Shown: positions 33,775 through 48,503, counted from the first letter of the stretch. The stretch is 64,000 nucleotides of DNA from Geosiphon pyriformis (GCA_016748015.1 JAAOMT010000176.1:59985-123984), one strand, 5' to 3'. Notes: generated by a model from the letters alone, not told the origin. Numbers and translations are program-made.

Positions 33775-35867
33775 TCAAGAATTGTGGGAATTAGATCCTG
33801 AACCCTGAATTAATTTATAACTTCTGTCAAAGAAGTCATTCGGGTGATCGATTGTTGGAATTGATTCTTTTTCCTGAAAACCTCTAGTTATCTCAAAGTA
33901 TCGGGTGCAAGCGAAATTGTAATGGTGACCTTTTACATGATTCAAGATTTCATTCACTTGATCTTTATCTCTTAAACCAGTTTTGTAAAGAATATGGGTA
34001 AGATTTGTTTGAGAAAAATGCCGGAATGGACAGCCATGATGATCCTGATCTCCCGTCGGATTGTTGGAAATGATTTTTTGGCAGCTGTAAAATGAAAGTC
34101 ATGAAGGAGAAATAATGAGCCTAAATCAAATTTTTACTTGAAGGCAAAAGATACATACTTTAAAGGAGCATAATCATGTCTTTTCCCTTCCATTCCATAA
34201 TTATGTCTGATGTTATACGAGTAGTTTTTCTGGAACTGATCTTCAGTTATAGTAGAAAATGATTGCCTCCAAAACTGGAGTGCCTGTTCCAAAGAAAGTC
34301 CTATCCCCTTTTTTTAAGAAAAAACTAAGTATTGATTCGATATTGCAAATGACAGAAAAAAACAGAAATACCAAACTTTAAGAAACAAGTTATATTGCAT
34401 TCTACCAAAATGTTTCAAATGTTTTTTTTCTCCAAGTTTTATGTGCAAATTTCGCATACAAAGTGGGAAATTCTCAACCAACTGTTTTAATAAGTGTATA
34501 AGTAAAATTACTAAAAAAGTTTTGAACATTATTCCCCCTTTTTCCACCTACCTGATCCACATCATCAGCCTTTATTTGACCTGCTATTTTTGTTGATCGA
34601 GTATATCCTGGAGCGGATTCCAAGTGATTCATACTTTTCAATATTGGGGTCACCCGTTCATCATCCTCTAAATTTGGGATCGCTTTGCAAGTTGCCTAGA
34701 AATTAAATTAGTATCCTACTAAAACTCCGAATTCAACAATTCCTAATATTCTTTCTTTTACCTCAAGAACTTTGATCAGGTGACGACGAAACTCCTCCAC
34801 CACGAGTGAGGTTTGGTCAGATTCCGGGACATAGGCTTTACCCATTTTAATAAACACGGCACGTTTAGCAACTAAAACAAACACTTTTTCAAAATCGACC
34901 TTTAGTAATTAAGATGTATAATTAATGATAATAAAAGTCATCACGTCAAAAAAAGTGTCAAAAAACTATTTAATACCTCTAGAAAATTCTCGTCATCGAA
35001 CTCTCTTATATGAGGCGAGGCTGCTGTTAATTCTGCCTTCATAGAGGCCTTTTCTTCACCACTTAACTAGTTAGGCTATAGCATTAGCAACAGAGTATTA
35101 AATAAAAAAAATCATAAATTTGTTGCCACTTATATACATATTTCCAGTTCAATTTTTGATCTGCCAAAAATTGTTTTTTTTCAGCTTGAAGAGTATCCAT
35201 ATATCTATATCTAAAGAAGTCGAAATCTGATGAATGAATTGCAAATTAAAGGCAAAAACATGGTAGATTAAATCTTACTTGAATAAAAGTACTTCATGCT
35301 TTAAGAGCCAACGGCGCAACTCGTCACTAGGAAGTTTTAAGGAGCCAAAATTCTTTCAGATCTTTTGATTAAGGTATTATTTTTCGTTTGCAAATTTGCC
35401 AATAATTCATCAGGCATAGAGACCTTCGGCAATAAGCCAAACGTAATATGAAATGGGATATGTGATCCTTTCTCCTTTCCTCTTGAATTGCATATCCCTT
35501 TTTTGCTTCGTTATTGTGTAACGGCAGATATTTATTTGCTATCTCAATTACATGCTTTTTGGCGTCTGATTCAGATTTATTACGTAGTAAAGTAGCCTCT
35601 ACTTCCTTCAAGACTAATTTTTTGAATGTACACTATATTATAAATTATTCGAGAATTGAACAAGGTAACAGAATTCAAAAAAAAAAAAAAAAAAGAGAGT
35701 ATTAAACCTTGTAGCCTATCCAAAGCGAACTGCTCAAACTCTTCGAGGTTAATAACCTCAGTGGGAGGTGTATCATAAAAGTTCAGACAATACGCGTAGT
35801 CTCTTGTATGCCGTTGCACTTCTCCCTTGTAATCCCCCCCGTTATTCAGTTTTTCTGGTTTATACAT
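33775..35867 (-). CDS. PRI2: DNA primase large subunit
   Basis: Ten exons: 35867-35708, 35613-35424, 35326-35279, 35210-35138, 35066-34977, 34899-34762, 34695-34552, 34481-34377, 34307-34159 and 34084-33775, giving 468 aa. N-terminal blocks include [42 protein letters not shown] and [11 protein letters not shown]. The C-terminal Fe-S domain has [65 protein letters not shown] and [15 protein letters not shown]. The four cluster cysteines are at 289, 367, 384 and 425, nearly the same numbering as in human PRIM2. It pairs with PRI1 in the primase-polymerase alpha complex and coordinates RNA primer synthesis and handover. The last intron donors AAA|GTTTGG and CAAG|GTTTAA are weak, but all phases fit. 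Confidence 0.93.
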
Positions 35868-36462
35868 AGATCCAAATCTTTGGCAAAAAGATCCAATGAT
35901 TGATTTTTTTTGTAAATTGTACGGATATTCTTTAATTTCACTATAGTTTTGTCTAAGAATGAAATTTCCACAAAAGTTGAAAGACGCGTTGCAATTATAG
36001 CGATTTTTTTTATGTTCTGAATTTCTGATAACGTGTTTTTAGATATGGCACATGGCCATCAAGATAATCTGATACTGTTATGACCCATGGCAATTAATAT
36101 TTACATGGTTAACATGTTTGGCAAAAGAATGTTCAAATTAATTTAGAATCAATTTTATTCATCCCAGGAAATTTCTCTCCTCCTTATCTATCACATAAGG
36201 AATACTCAAACTTCCAAATCAGTCACATTTCGTCCAAGACAAAAATATTTGGCGACACTTAAGATCCTGAGCGTAATTTACAGTTCCTCTCTATCCCTGT
36301 CTGTCAGAAAGTAAATATCATACACTATGTTTCGATTTAAATCAAATCTTATAATCATGACAAACGCAGATATTAAATGAAATCGTATAAGAAAATGATG
36401 CTCCAGAAAGGAAGAACAATTTGTTTCGAGAGTATTGTGGCTACAGCCGCTCATTCCCAACC
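35868..36462. other. Intergenic between PRI2 and the penta-EF-hand gene
   Basis: About 0.6 kb serves as the PRI2 promoter and the 3' flank of the penta-EF-hand gene. It contains an ACGCGT word at 35,981-35,986, the MluI cell-cycle-box sequence known to control yeast DNA-replication genes. One such word is weak evidence. Confidence 0.4.
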
Positions 36463-37754
<1,292 letters not shown>

Positions 37755-38820
37755 TAGGACTTCGCTTACCGACTACGATTTAAAGCTTAAATTTATAAAG
37801 TAAGGGGCGTGCTGCAACCAAGTGAACTTCTGACGTCAACACGGAATTTCTGAATTTTAATTTTGACTGATTTGTACAGTAACTAAATATAAATGTAATT
37901 AAGATCGAAATTAATTAATTTACTATGTTTTAAATTTAAAAAAACTTTTAATTCAAATTATTTTTTATTTCTTAGCATAATATTATAAAAACACTTATTT
38001 ACTAAAGCATAAATTATTAACTTGAAAATTTAAAATTAAACTTTTACACAAAATATAACTTTTAAAAAAATTTGAATTTATTGCAATTTTTTAAATAATA
38101 GTTTTAAAGCAAAAGACAAAAAAAGCCTCTTTAATATAAAATAAAAATTTATTAACATAAAAACAATAATGAAAATTATTATAATAACAACTTAAAATAT
38201 TTTTATAATTAACACTAAAAATTAAAAAGCAAAAATAATTTCTTAATTATAAAAAATAAATAAAAAATATTTATTTATTTAAGTTAATTAAAATATATTT
38301 TATTAACAAAAATTTTATTATAAATTAATTTTAAAATTTGCAAAATTATATATGTTAATTTAAATAATTTATTTTTTAATCCTATTAAAATTTTTTAAAA
38401 ACATTAATTAATTATTATTTATTAATTTAATATTTATATTAAAATTGTTTTTTTAAAATTACATAATATTATTCTTTTTTATTGGTTTTATTAATGTTAA
38501 TTATAATTTTAAAATTGGTTTATTTGAATTTAAATTCTAAAATTTGTTAAATTTAATTTAATTTATTATTATTATAATTAATTTTTTAATAAATTTGGTT
38601 ATTTTTTTGTATTAATTTAAGCAAATTTTATTATAAATATTAAAACCAAATTTATTTTATTGACATTTCTAATTAAAAATATATTTGAAATAATTATTTG
38701 GTTGTTATAAAATTTAATTAATTTAAAAATAAATTAAAAACTTATTTTTTTAATATATATTTAATTTTAAAAATTTATTTATTATTATAATAAATTTTAA
38801 TAAATTATATAATATATAAT

Positions 38821-38866
<46 letters not shown>

Positions 38867-41800
38867 TTTTTTTTTTCTTCTTATTTTATAATTATAATTA
38901 AAACAAAAAAGTTTTAAATATTATTTTTTTTATAATAACTAATAAAGTTTTAATAAAAGAGTATTTTTTTATTGTTAAAGGAGCTAAACAAAATATCTTA
39001 ACAATATTTTTTTTAATAATAATAATAAAAAACTGTCTTTAATGACTTTTAAAGTATTTTTTACTTTTAACTAATGATTTTTTTTCAGTTAAAATTTTTT
39101 TTAAAAGACATATTTAAGTTAATTCTAATATTGTTTTTACTTTTTCTAAGAGCTTTAAAGTTTTTAATAATAAACCAATTAACAAACTAATTTTTTTTGT
39201 TTTTATTATTAATATTATTACTATTATCTCTTTGTAAATAGTTAAAAAGACCAAAAAATCAAAAAAACAACAGCAGTTACTTATGTCTATTATTATTATA
39301 CCAAACTTATTTATAATTCTAAATAAAATTTTAAATAAATTTTTTTAATAATATTTAGCCTTTTTTTTAATATAAGCAATAACAACAATAAAATATCTTT
39401 TATAATAAGACAAAATTAATTATTAGTTATATTGTTAAATATAATGTTTTTAACAGATTATTGTTGATTCTAAAAACAAAACAACCTATTGAGTTATCTA
39501 ATCTTAAAGATTAAGTTAATTAAATAAAAACTAAATCAATTTTTGTTCTTTTGTTTTTTGATAATATCTCTAATAATGTTTAAAAAACAATTTTTAGTTA
39601 TTAAAGGTTTTTTGAATAGATAGTTTTTATTTTAATGCTTAATACTACTTTTAAGATTAAATTGGCTTTGGTTAATTTTTTGTTTTATTTGCTATCTGGT
39701 TTTGTTGGACTCAAGTCAGTTTTCAAAAACAATATTAAGTTGTTTTATATGGATTTTGCTTCCAAAACTTTTTTGGTTGCTATTATTAAAGTTTTTATTA
39801 ATGGTTTTTTTTTTTGACTATACTTAAAGTTGTTAAATTTTCTGTGATAGCTTTTGGTTTTTTTTTTACTTTTGTTATACTTTATAATATTTTTCTTAAT
39901 ATATTTTTTGATGACATTAAAAATGTTTTTGGTATTTTTGGTGTTATTATTTTTGTTAAATTAAAATCTGTTGGTTTATAATAATATACTATTGTTAATT
40001 TCAAAAACTTTTTTTTTGCTATTGTTATTTTTAGTAACTAATTTGTGCTAATAAAAAAAACAATATTTGAATTTTTTTTTAATCAATAAAAAATTATTAC
40101 TTTAAAAAATTTTTTAAGATCAAATTAGTCAATTTTTTTGGCTGTATTGCTTTTAAAATTAGTAATATAATTTCTCAAATTGGTGATCATATTTGTTTTA
40201 TTTCTTATTCTTTAAATTCCTATTATTATTAATGTTTACTGTTGTTATTTTTGAGTTTTATAAAATATTAAAACTTGTTATAATAAAAACCAATATTTTG
40301 TACAAGTATTATATTTGATAGAAAACTTTTAAGTACTATTACTATTACAAATGTCAAAATTTGAACCACTTATCTGTTAATTAAAAAATGTTTTTATCTT
40401 TTTCTCCAAAGTTATTTTCTAAATTTGTTGTTGGTTTTTAGTTTTTTGTATTATTTGTTATTAATAACAAATTTTATGTTATAGCTTTTGTTTTTTTGAT
40501 TTTTCTCTTGTTGTTTCTTTGGCTGTTTTTATTGTTAATTTTGTTGTTAATTTTGTTTTTAAGTCTAATTTAAACTCTTTAAAATCTTAAATCTCAAGCT
40601 TGGTTGCTTTGATTAAATTTATTATTAAACCAATTGGTTTTTTAATTGCTTTGGTGATTTTTTTTATGTTTAAAAATATACACAAAAATTATAAAATTGA
40701 GAAAAACCTGCTTATTATATGTAATGTTTCTTAAAATTTTGCTTTTTTTTGGCTGGTATATTTAAAAACTTTGCTAATCTTAAAGTTAAAGTTAAATTTA
40801 GTAATATAGATAATAATAATTTAAGTATTGTCAAAGTATATTGTTATTAACAACAAAACATGAATTTAAAAATTTTTTTAGCAACAATAATACTTTTTTT
40901 TAACAATATATACATAATTATATGAATTATTTTAGTATTTAAAAAAGTAAAAACAAAAAATAATTGTTATTACTATTTTATTTTTGGTAAAAACCAGTTT
41001 AATATAAGTTTTTATAAAGAAATATAATCAAATTCATATTTAAAACACAAGAAATAAATCAAAATCAAAAAACAAACTATTCAATCAAAATATAATCAGA
41101 ATTTTTTTAAGTAATTATCAAAAATATGTGGTATTTAAAAGCCTATTTTAAAAGTAAAAATAAAGAAAATTATAAAAAATTTTATAAAAAAAACATAATT
41201 GAAATATTTAATTAATTAAATATTATTGTTGAGACTAATTTCTAATAACATAATACTTTTTTTATTACTTAATTATTATTATAATAAAGACAAGATCAAA
41301 TAATAAAACTAATAGCTTATTTGATAAAATTAGTCATAATGTAAAATATTAATAATATATATTAAAAGACCAAAAATAATAAAAAATTTGAAAAAATAAT
41401 AAAAAATATATATATACTGTAAATGTTAATAAAAAGTATTTAAAGCTTGGGAAAAAAAACATATAAAAAAAACACTTAACTGCTTATTATAAAATTATAA
41501 AAAAGAATCAATTCAATATAAAACTAATACTTTCTTTAGTTTATAAAAAACTGTATATATAATCAAATTACATAAGATCTATATACTATTTTAAGATTAT
41601 TTTAAGTACATTAATTATTTATATATATTAAATTAATTAATTTAATTGTAAGCTTACTTAATATATTATTTTTCTAGCAGCTAATAATTTAAATAATCAG
41701 ATTTAATTGTAATTATAATTAATATAATTAAACATAAATTAATTAATTATATTTTTTGATAATTATTTCTGAATAATAATTGCAAATCTGAAATATTAAA

Positions 41801-43392
41801 CTATATAAATAAAGACATATAAAGATTTTGAAATATAACAAAGTCTGTTATTATCAAATTATATGTATTAATTTTTAATTTTTATTAGTGTTTTTTAGTT
41901 TGTTAAGATTTTTTTATATCAAATTTAATTAAACAATTAAATTGTACTATATTTTTTTATTATTATTAAGCTAATTGCTAATTTTTCATTTTATTTTTTT
42001 GCTAGTTAATTTTATTAATTAAACATAATGATGTAGGTTTTTTTTACATAATTTTAATAATAATTTTTATAATATGTGTTGTAATTTTTGTATTAAAAAA
42101 CTGTAAAAATCTTTAATAACAATGTTTTTTAAGTAAGAAAACAATTGATTATATGGTTATTTTGTGGCAAATATGTGGTCTTAAAATTAAAAATAGTGTT
42201 GAAAAAATTAGATTGTTTTTAAGTAAGTTTATTTTTGATTTTAGAAATTTAAATAATATTATTAAAAAACTTAATAAGTTGGTTTTTTTTAACTTCTTTT
42301 AGTTTAGCTTAATTGGTGTTTTAACTAACTTGAATATTTGATTACATGTAAAAAATGCATGATTAATATTTAATTTAAGTTATTTAGTTTAATATATTGT
42401 ATTAAATAGTTTTTTAACATACTTAGTTATAACATAATAATAAAAAAACTAATAAAAAAAATGGTATTTTTTAAAAAAAAACAAAAAACAAATGTAAAAA
42501 CATATTTATAATAAACAAATATTTGTAAATTATTTTAATAAAATTAAAATATTAAGCATATTTGGTTTAAAATAAATAAATATTTATTAATTTAAGTTTA
42601 AATAGTTAATTATATATAAAATACATAAATTAAGTTTATAATTTAATTTATAAAAGTAAAAATAATTTAAGTAATTAATAAAATTATATTTAATTAAAAT
42701 ATAAAAAAAACATCAAATATATAAAAAACTTAAAATATTATCTTAAATACAATTTTATAATTAAAAATCAAGAAATTTAAATTTTAATATTTATAATAAT
42801 AATAATAATAATATTTAAAAGTTTTTTATTAAATATAATTTTTATATAATATATTTATTTATAATAATAACAAAATAAATTAACAATATTTTTATTATTA
42901 TTTATTTTATAAATATGATATAATTATTATCTAATATATATAAACAAACTAAATATTTATTTATTATATATAACTAGTTATTTAGGCCAATTAAAATTAT
43001 ACTATATACTTATTATTATATTAATATAATTACTTAAATTACAAAAAAAAATATTGATTATATAATTCAAAATTGACAGTAAAAGCTTTATTAATACTTA
43101 ATAATTAAATAATTTTATTTAATAAATCTGCTATTAAATCATATAAATTATAAAAAACAGAATATAAATTATTCACCAAACTTTTTTTTATTGTTGTTTT
43201 ATATTTAGATCTATATAACCAAATCTTTTTTTATAATTCTTTAATAATTAATAAATAAGTACAACTAAAGATATTTAAGTTAATTTGATATTTTTAAAAA
43301 CTACTAATACATTAATATATCAATTATTAAAAACCATATCTTTGCATAAAATTATATAAATTAAGTTATCTAAAATACCAGAAATTATAGAA
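37755..43392. other. A+T-only island 2
   Basis: After about 100 bp of promoter sequence for the PEF gene, 5.5 kb is almost entirely A+T. Strand composition changes along it: roughly 38.4-40.8 kb is T- and G-biased on the plus strand, 40.9-41.8 kb A- and C-biased, 41.9-42.3 kb T- and G-biased again. No intact ORF is present. Segment 39.6-40.7 kb has the look of eroded coding sequence. Confidence 0.75.
38825..38866 (+). repeat. (AAT)n microsatellite
   Basis: About thirteen uninterrupted AAT units lie inside the A+T-only island. Confidence 0.9.
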
Positions 43393-44229
43393 TGTTGTCA
43401 CTCATAGAAATATAAAAAATAAATTAGCATGATTATTAGCCAATCAGAAGTAGACATAGTAAATGTGGAATTTCAGGATTCCTTTCAGGAATTACAGGAT
43501 TCCAGAAATTACAGAATTTTCACACAAGAAATTGCAGGATTCCAGAATTCCAGGATTCCTCTCAAAGAAATTGCAAGATTCTAAGAATTCCAAGATTCCT
43601 GTCATGAAGAATTGAGGAATTAAGGAATCTCAATTATATATATATAGCAGTAGTATTAGAAGCTGAAAAAACAGACCTCTCAGTTTAGATTTAATCTAAG
43701 CAACTCTCCAAATCACAATCATTTAATAAATAATTATTTGTTATCTCAAAAACCACATCTATTATCAACTATTCATGTTGATAGTAATTGATACTTAACC
43801 ACACTGGAACAATAGTTCTTGATCATTGCTATTAATGGAATACTAAATTTGCAAATTGCCTTGGCTTATTTTTTTATATTTCTTTATTTTCTTTATTTTT
43901 TTTTGATTTTGTTATTGTACACTAACCAATTGATTAAAAGCGCTGATTACTAACATCAAAGATTGTCTGGTAAAAGACTCCTGTAAATGAGTAGGACACG
44001 TACAAAAGATATGAATTACTTACCAGAGGATTGCTGGCCACCAAGCTGAGAAAAAAATTGACAGACTTGCGAATCTGAGAAGCTATAGATAAAACAAATA
44101 TTGAAGACTCATTTGGAAAACCTTTAGATACCAACCACTTAAAGATATTATCAACAATGCGAGTAGCTTTTGAGCACCAAGTTATAGGTTTGTTATTTGA
44201 CCTGAGACCCTAAATAATCAATTATAACA
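43393..44229 (+). repeat. 5' LTR of element A (about 837 bp)
   Basis: It starts TGTTGTCACTCATAG and ends ATTATAACA, so short TGTT...AACA ends are present. It is homologous in reverse complement to 47673-48485 and 56923-57753. An imperfect series of (A)GGAATTC-like words around 43,470-43,640 is also seen in the other two LTRs. The sequence right after the LTR (TTTGGTGCTTCCTGTGAGAT) matches the primer-binding region of element B. Confidence 0.88.
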
Positions 44230-44291
44230 TTTGGTGCTTCCTGTGAGATATAATTTTACAGAGAACCAGCACCAACAAACACCATCCAAAA

Positions 44292-46470
44292 GTGGCAGAA
44301 TCAGAAAATATAGGAGCAAACCATTTAGGATTCGCAAAATCCTTATTTCAACACTATTATCAACACTTGAAATTAAACCACAATCATATATCCACTGAAT
44401 CAGCCTTTAATTTCTACATCAATAAAAAGATTTCCTCTTTGTTAGGAACACCAGTAAATACTGAATCAGCAAGAAAAACTTTCTACAGAGAATTAATTCA
44501 AAACACCAACCTACCAACAAATCATAATTTCACATCCATTATCACTGAGATCAACAAAGAAATTGAACATCACACCCAATAAAGATATCCAATTACATAT
44601 GCTAGTAAAGGCAAAGGAAAACTACAAACACCAGCAGTAACTCCCAAAAAAATACAACTACCTACTTGGAAGAAGACAAAAGTTGAATCACCAACCAATC
44701 TATCTTATCACTATACATCTGGAAGTGCCATCAACATTTTATCAACAGGCGTGTCCACATCAAATGTGACATCAGTATTTGGACAATTTTTATTCCAAAG
44801 TAAACAAAGGAAAACAGAATTATTAGGACCATATGGCAAATACTTCGAAGGATTTAAATTGCGATTACCAACACCATCAGGAATTTGATTACTACTGCTT
44901 CAACCAGACTTTGGAACCACTACCCCATAAGAACTATCTGAAGAAAAAGAGGAAAAAAATTGGAAGATCAAGAATTTACTTATCAGAACCTGATCACTGA
45001 AAACCCAAAAGTTGAAACACTGAATCTTCAAACCCAGCAAAATTTAAATTTAGAAAACCTGGAAATCAAAACTCTGAATATTCAATCACCACCAAATCAG
45101 AACAATCAGAATTCCAATCTAATTAATCAACCAGACTTATCTCCCATTATCATCATTAACCCACTATTAGTTGAACCGATTGGCCAGCCACCACAACAAT
45201 TACACCAGCAGATTCAACAACCACTAGTATCACTTTAACAACCACCACAACCCAACTTAGATCCAATGGCATACGCACCAATAGCCAAACTCAAGAAATT
45301 TACTGGCAAAGAAGATGATGCTTAAGCCTGGATCAATGACGTCGCCAAAGCAATTACTGCCAATAACTGGGATGATGCCAGAACCATGCAAGTTATCTCC
45401 TATTTTTTCAAAGACACAGCAGACTCTTGGTATCACAGTCTAGTCCAGAAACCTCAAAACTTTAATGCCTTCAAATTAGAATTTTTGAGGTATTTTAGTG
45501 ATAACAACAGCATCAACTGCTTGGCAAGTACTTTTACCACCATCAAACAAGGAGACACAGAAGCAGTTACCACTTACTTGGGATGCTTCCATAGAAATCT
45601 GTGCCAAATTTAGGCAATCCAAGCTGACTACTTTACAATGCCACAGATCTTGAACCAATTCATCCGAGAATTGTGCAGTAGCATCCTCCAGCAAGTACAT
45701 CCAATACATCCAGTTGATTTCCCAACTGCTATAACTCATGCCAAAGATTTTAAAGCCACCAAGTTAGAAGCTAATCATGCCCAAGCTGTGAATTTAGTAA
45801 TGAATGGATCATCTGACCTGAATTCTAAGCTAAAACAATTTAGTGACAACATTAATCAGAAATTAGAAGGCTACTTAGCTGACAATTGTGCAATTTATCA
45901 GCCACCTCAATGATGTAATGATTTAGGAAATGCGAATCATTTCCAGAATCAATCATGTCCAGGATTGTCCACTAATCAGTCATGACAGCCAGAAACATGT
46001 GTCTATTACAACTGTGGTAAACAAGGACATATTAGGACAAACTGCCATATTTATAGCAATCCACAATCAGGAAATCATTATTGAAACTCCGATCACTGGT
46101 TTTAGACTCCAAATCACCAATTCAATCAAGAGCAATATCAAAATGCTTATCTGTCTATGACGCAGCAACCAATTTATCAGCCAACAATATATCAACTGCC
46201 AATTTATCAGCTGCAGCCACCAACAATTTATCAACCACAGCCACAAGTCATTTATCAGCCGCAGCCTCAAGTAATTTATCAACCCCAACAAATTCAAACG
46301 CCACACCAAAACTCAGCTATAATGACATCAGAAAATCTGAGATCCAGAATCACCCAAAACTGGAGATCAGTAATGGTTGTTTATTAACTGATCCCCAGTT
46401 CATCAGGCCAACAATCAGGATTTCGTCAGTAGGATTCGGGTATTGGTTTCACCCAAAACCTGAATTCCCA
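44292..46470 (+). pseudogene. gag of element A, interrupted by stops
   Basis: Aligned with element B, this is a gag polyprotein cut by at least six in-frame stops. Recognisable blocks are FYINKKISSLLGTPVNT (44.4 kb), MAYAPIAKL, the capsid-like core (TADSWYHSLVQKPQNFNAFK, FLRYFSDNNSINCLA) at 45.3-45.6 kb, and a zinc knuckle near 46.0 kb. The knuckle reads CVYYNCGKQGHIRTNC. Compared with B (CHNC) and C (CHYC), the first Cys of the C-x2-C pair has become Tyr. A Gln/Pro-rich tail follows. Several stops replace Gln or Arg codons of the sister copies. Confidence 0.8.
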
Positions 46471-46486
46471 GAACTATTTAAGTCTC

Positions 46487-47500
46487 TTGGTTACCCCAGA
46501 AGATGTCACCTCCAACAACCCAGAACTCGATCAACAACCAACAATACTTACCAACAACATCCCACCAGCAATCGTCACCAATGATGAGTCTTTAGCAGCC
46601 ATCTTTCTATTTAAACTCAAGGAAGTTACATCAGTTCCCTTATTCAGTAGAGCAGCTCTAGAAGAAAAACCCATTATTGCCATGTACACTGATGCAAAAG
46701 TCGATAGCCACTCCATCAAGTTAATTCTTGACAGTGGTTCAGCAGGCAGCATCATTACACAACAACTCATGGATCAATTAGGTCACTAAGTTGATTGAGC
46801 TGCTAACACTAGAATCATCACTGCTGATGGTGCCACAAAAATGCCTATTAGTGAAATCAATGACTTTCCAATTGAAGTTAATGACATCATTACTTTCATC
46901 AAAGTCTTAGTGATGGAAACAACCCAATACCAAGCACTAGTGAGCAATGATTGGTTGTCTAAAAACAATGCCATCCTTAACTGGACTACACAGGAGCTCC
47001 AGCTCAGCCAAAATGGCCAACACACACAAATACCGGCAACATGTGACTATTTCAAACCTAACAACATTACAATATCAGCACTGCTTATTGACCTTGAGAA
47101 GAAAAAACTAAAGCCTACTTGGGAGGCATACCAAGTATTGTGGGCCGATGTTGACCACAACAAACTATTGCCAATACTCACCTGAAACAATGATAACAAT
47201 AGAAAGGAGGAACAAAGAAAAAAACCTACCTATGGAACCACTATCAACACTTGGACCAATAACAAAGACCATTATGAACTACCACCAATACTATCATGAG
47301 ACAACAACTCTAAGAGAAAGCAAAGAGAGGAACTTACCTGGGAAATGGACGACCTGACCTGGACTGACAATAATAAAAGAGAACCAACACCAAGCTGAAA
47401 ATAGGAAGAAAGCAACAAAGGGAAAGGAAAAACGAAAGAAGAAGAGCCACTGCCAACAAATCCATATACCTTCTATCAATACACAACACCACAACAATTC
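46487..47500 (+). pseudogene. Retropepsin-like protease region of element A
   Basis: The segment carries an aspartic protease domain with an intact active-site motif LILDSGSAGSII and downstream blocks TRIITADGATKMPI, FPIEVNDI and QYQALVSNDWLSKNNAILNW. Two stops (near 46,789 and 46,798) fall where B has Arg and His codons, and the frame stops again near 47,185. It is not functional as it stands. Retropepsins cut the Gag-Pol polyprotein of LTR elements. Confidence 0.82.
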
Positions 47501-47513
47501 ACTTATCACTGAC

Positions 47514-47672
47514 TCAAACTAGTGTGCATCAATTGTGGCAAGAAATTGTTGTCAATGGGTGTATGCTGTGGTAATGATAAAGAATATCAGATGGCAACCA
47601 AGTTCTATTGCCATGCATGCCTTGTCGAATGTTTTGGAAGACCAAAATGAGTGGGAAAATGGAATAATACAC
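47514..47672 (+). pseudogene. Cys-rich module after the protease, element A, truncated
   Basis: The module reads CINCGKKLLSMGVC, then FYCHACLVEC. The same pattern recurs in element B (53.4-53.7 kb) and element C (63.4-63.6 kb). It is cut by element B right after a WNN block. The Cys/His spacing suggests zinc binding. I do not recognise the family. Confidence 0.7.
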
Positions 47673-48485
47673 TGTTACAGTTGATTATTTGGGGTCTCAA
47701 ATCAAATAACAAACCTGTAACTTGGTGCTCAATTGATATAATGTTGTTGATAATATCTGAAGGTATTGTTATCTAAAAATTTTAATTGAACTGAAGGTTT
47801 TGTTGTGGAGTTTTTTGTATAATAGACAGAGATTCAATGGTAATAGTTTTATCCATAGCTTCCCAAAACCGCAGTTTTGTCAATTTTTTTCTTAGCTTGA
47901 TGGCTGGTATTCCTCCTGGTAAACTATTCTTAATTGAGTGTTTTACCCTTATTTCTGGGTCTTTTACCAGTCACGTTTATCCTGACATTAGTGTCTGTGT
48001 ATTAATTCTCAATAGAGTTAGTAAACAACAATAAAATTAAAGCAGAAAATAAAGAAAAAAAAGAAATAAGCCAAGGTGATTTTACAAGGTAATATTCCAT
48101 CAATAGTCATGATCAAGAGCTATTGTTCCAGTGTGGTTAAGTATCAATTACTATCAACATGAAGTGTTGATAGTGAAAATGGATTTTGAGATAACAAATA
48201 GTTATTTATTAGATGATTGTGATTTGGAGAGTTGCTTAGATTAAATCTAAACTGAGAGGTCTGTCTTTTCAACTTTTAATTCTACTGCTATATATACATA
48301 ATTGAGATTCCTTAATTCTTCAATTTTTCACAACAGAAATCCTGGAATTTCTGAAATCCTGCAATTCTTTTGAGAGGATTCTGTAATTCCTGAGAGGAAT
48401 CCTGGAATTTCACATTTTACTACATCTACTTCTGATTGGCTAATAACTATGCTAATCTCTATTTTCTATATTTCTATGAGTAACA
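47673..48485 (-). repeat. 3' LTR of element B (813 bp)
   Basis: On the minus strand it starts TGTTACTCATAG at 48485 and ends CTGTAACA at 47673. It is homologous to 56923-57753 in the same orientation and to 43393-44229 in the opposite orientation. It abuts element A directly. Confidence 0.9.
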
Positions 48486-48503
48486 TTATTCTCACCTTTT
48501 AAT
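48486..48503 (-). other. Polypurine tract of element B
   Basis: Just upstream of the 3' LTR the minus strand reads ATTAAAAGGTGAGAATAA. The same position in copy D reads AAAAGAAGAGAATAA, a pure purine run. That is where plus-strand DNA synthesis is expected to start. Confidence 0.7.

Larger units (their letters stand above)
43393..47672 (+). mobile_element. Gypsy element A, 5' part only (LTR, gag, protease)
   Basis: The order is 5' LTR (43393-44229), primer-binding region, gag, protease and the start of a Cys-rich region. It ends abruptly at 47,672 against the LTR edge of element B, which runs in the opposite direction. It belongs to the same family as B and D (same LTR and proteins). RT and integrase are missing on this side. 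They may lie beyond the right edge if B/D inserted into A, or may be lost. Confidence 0.85.

Noticed and set aside
46774-46800. Stops in the protease of element A as programmed recoding
   Set aside because: The stops are in different places in A, B and C and match single C-to-T or G-to-A changes of sister codons, so decay is simpler.
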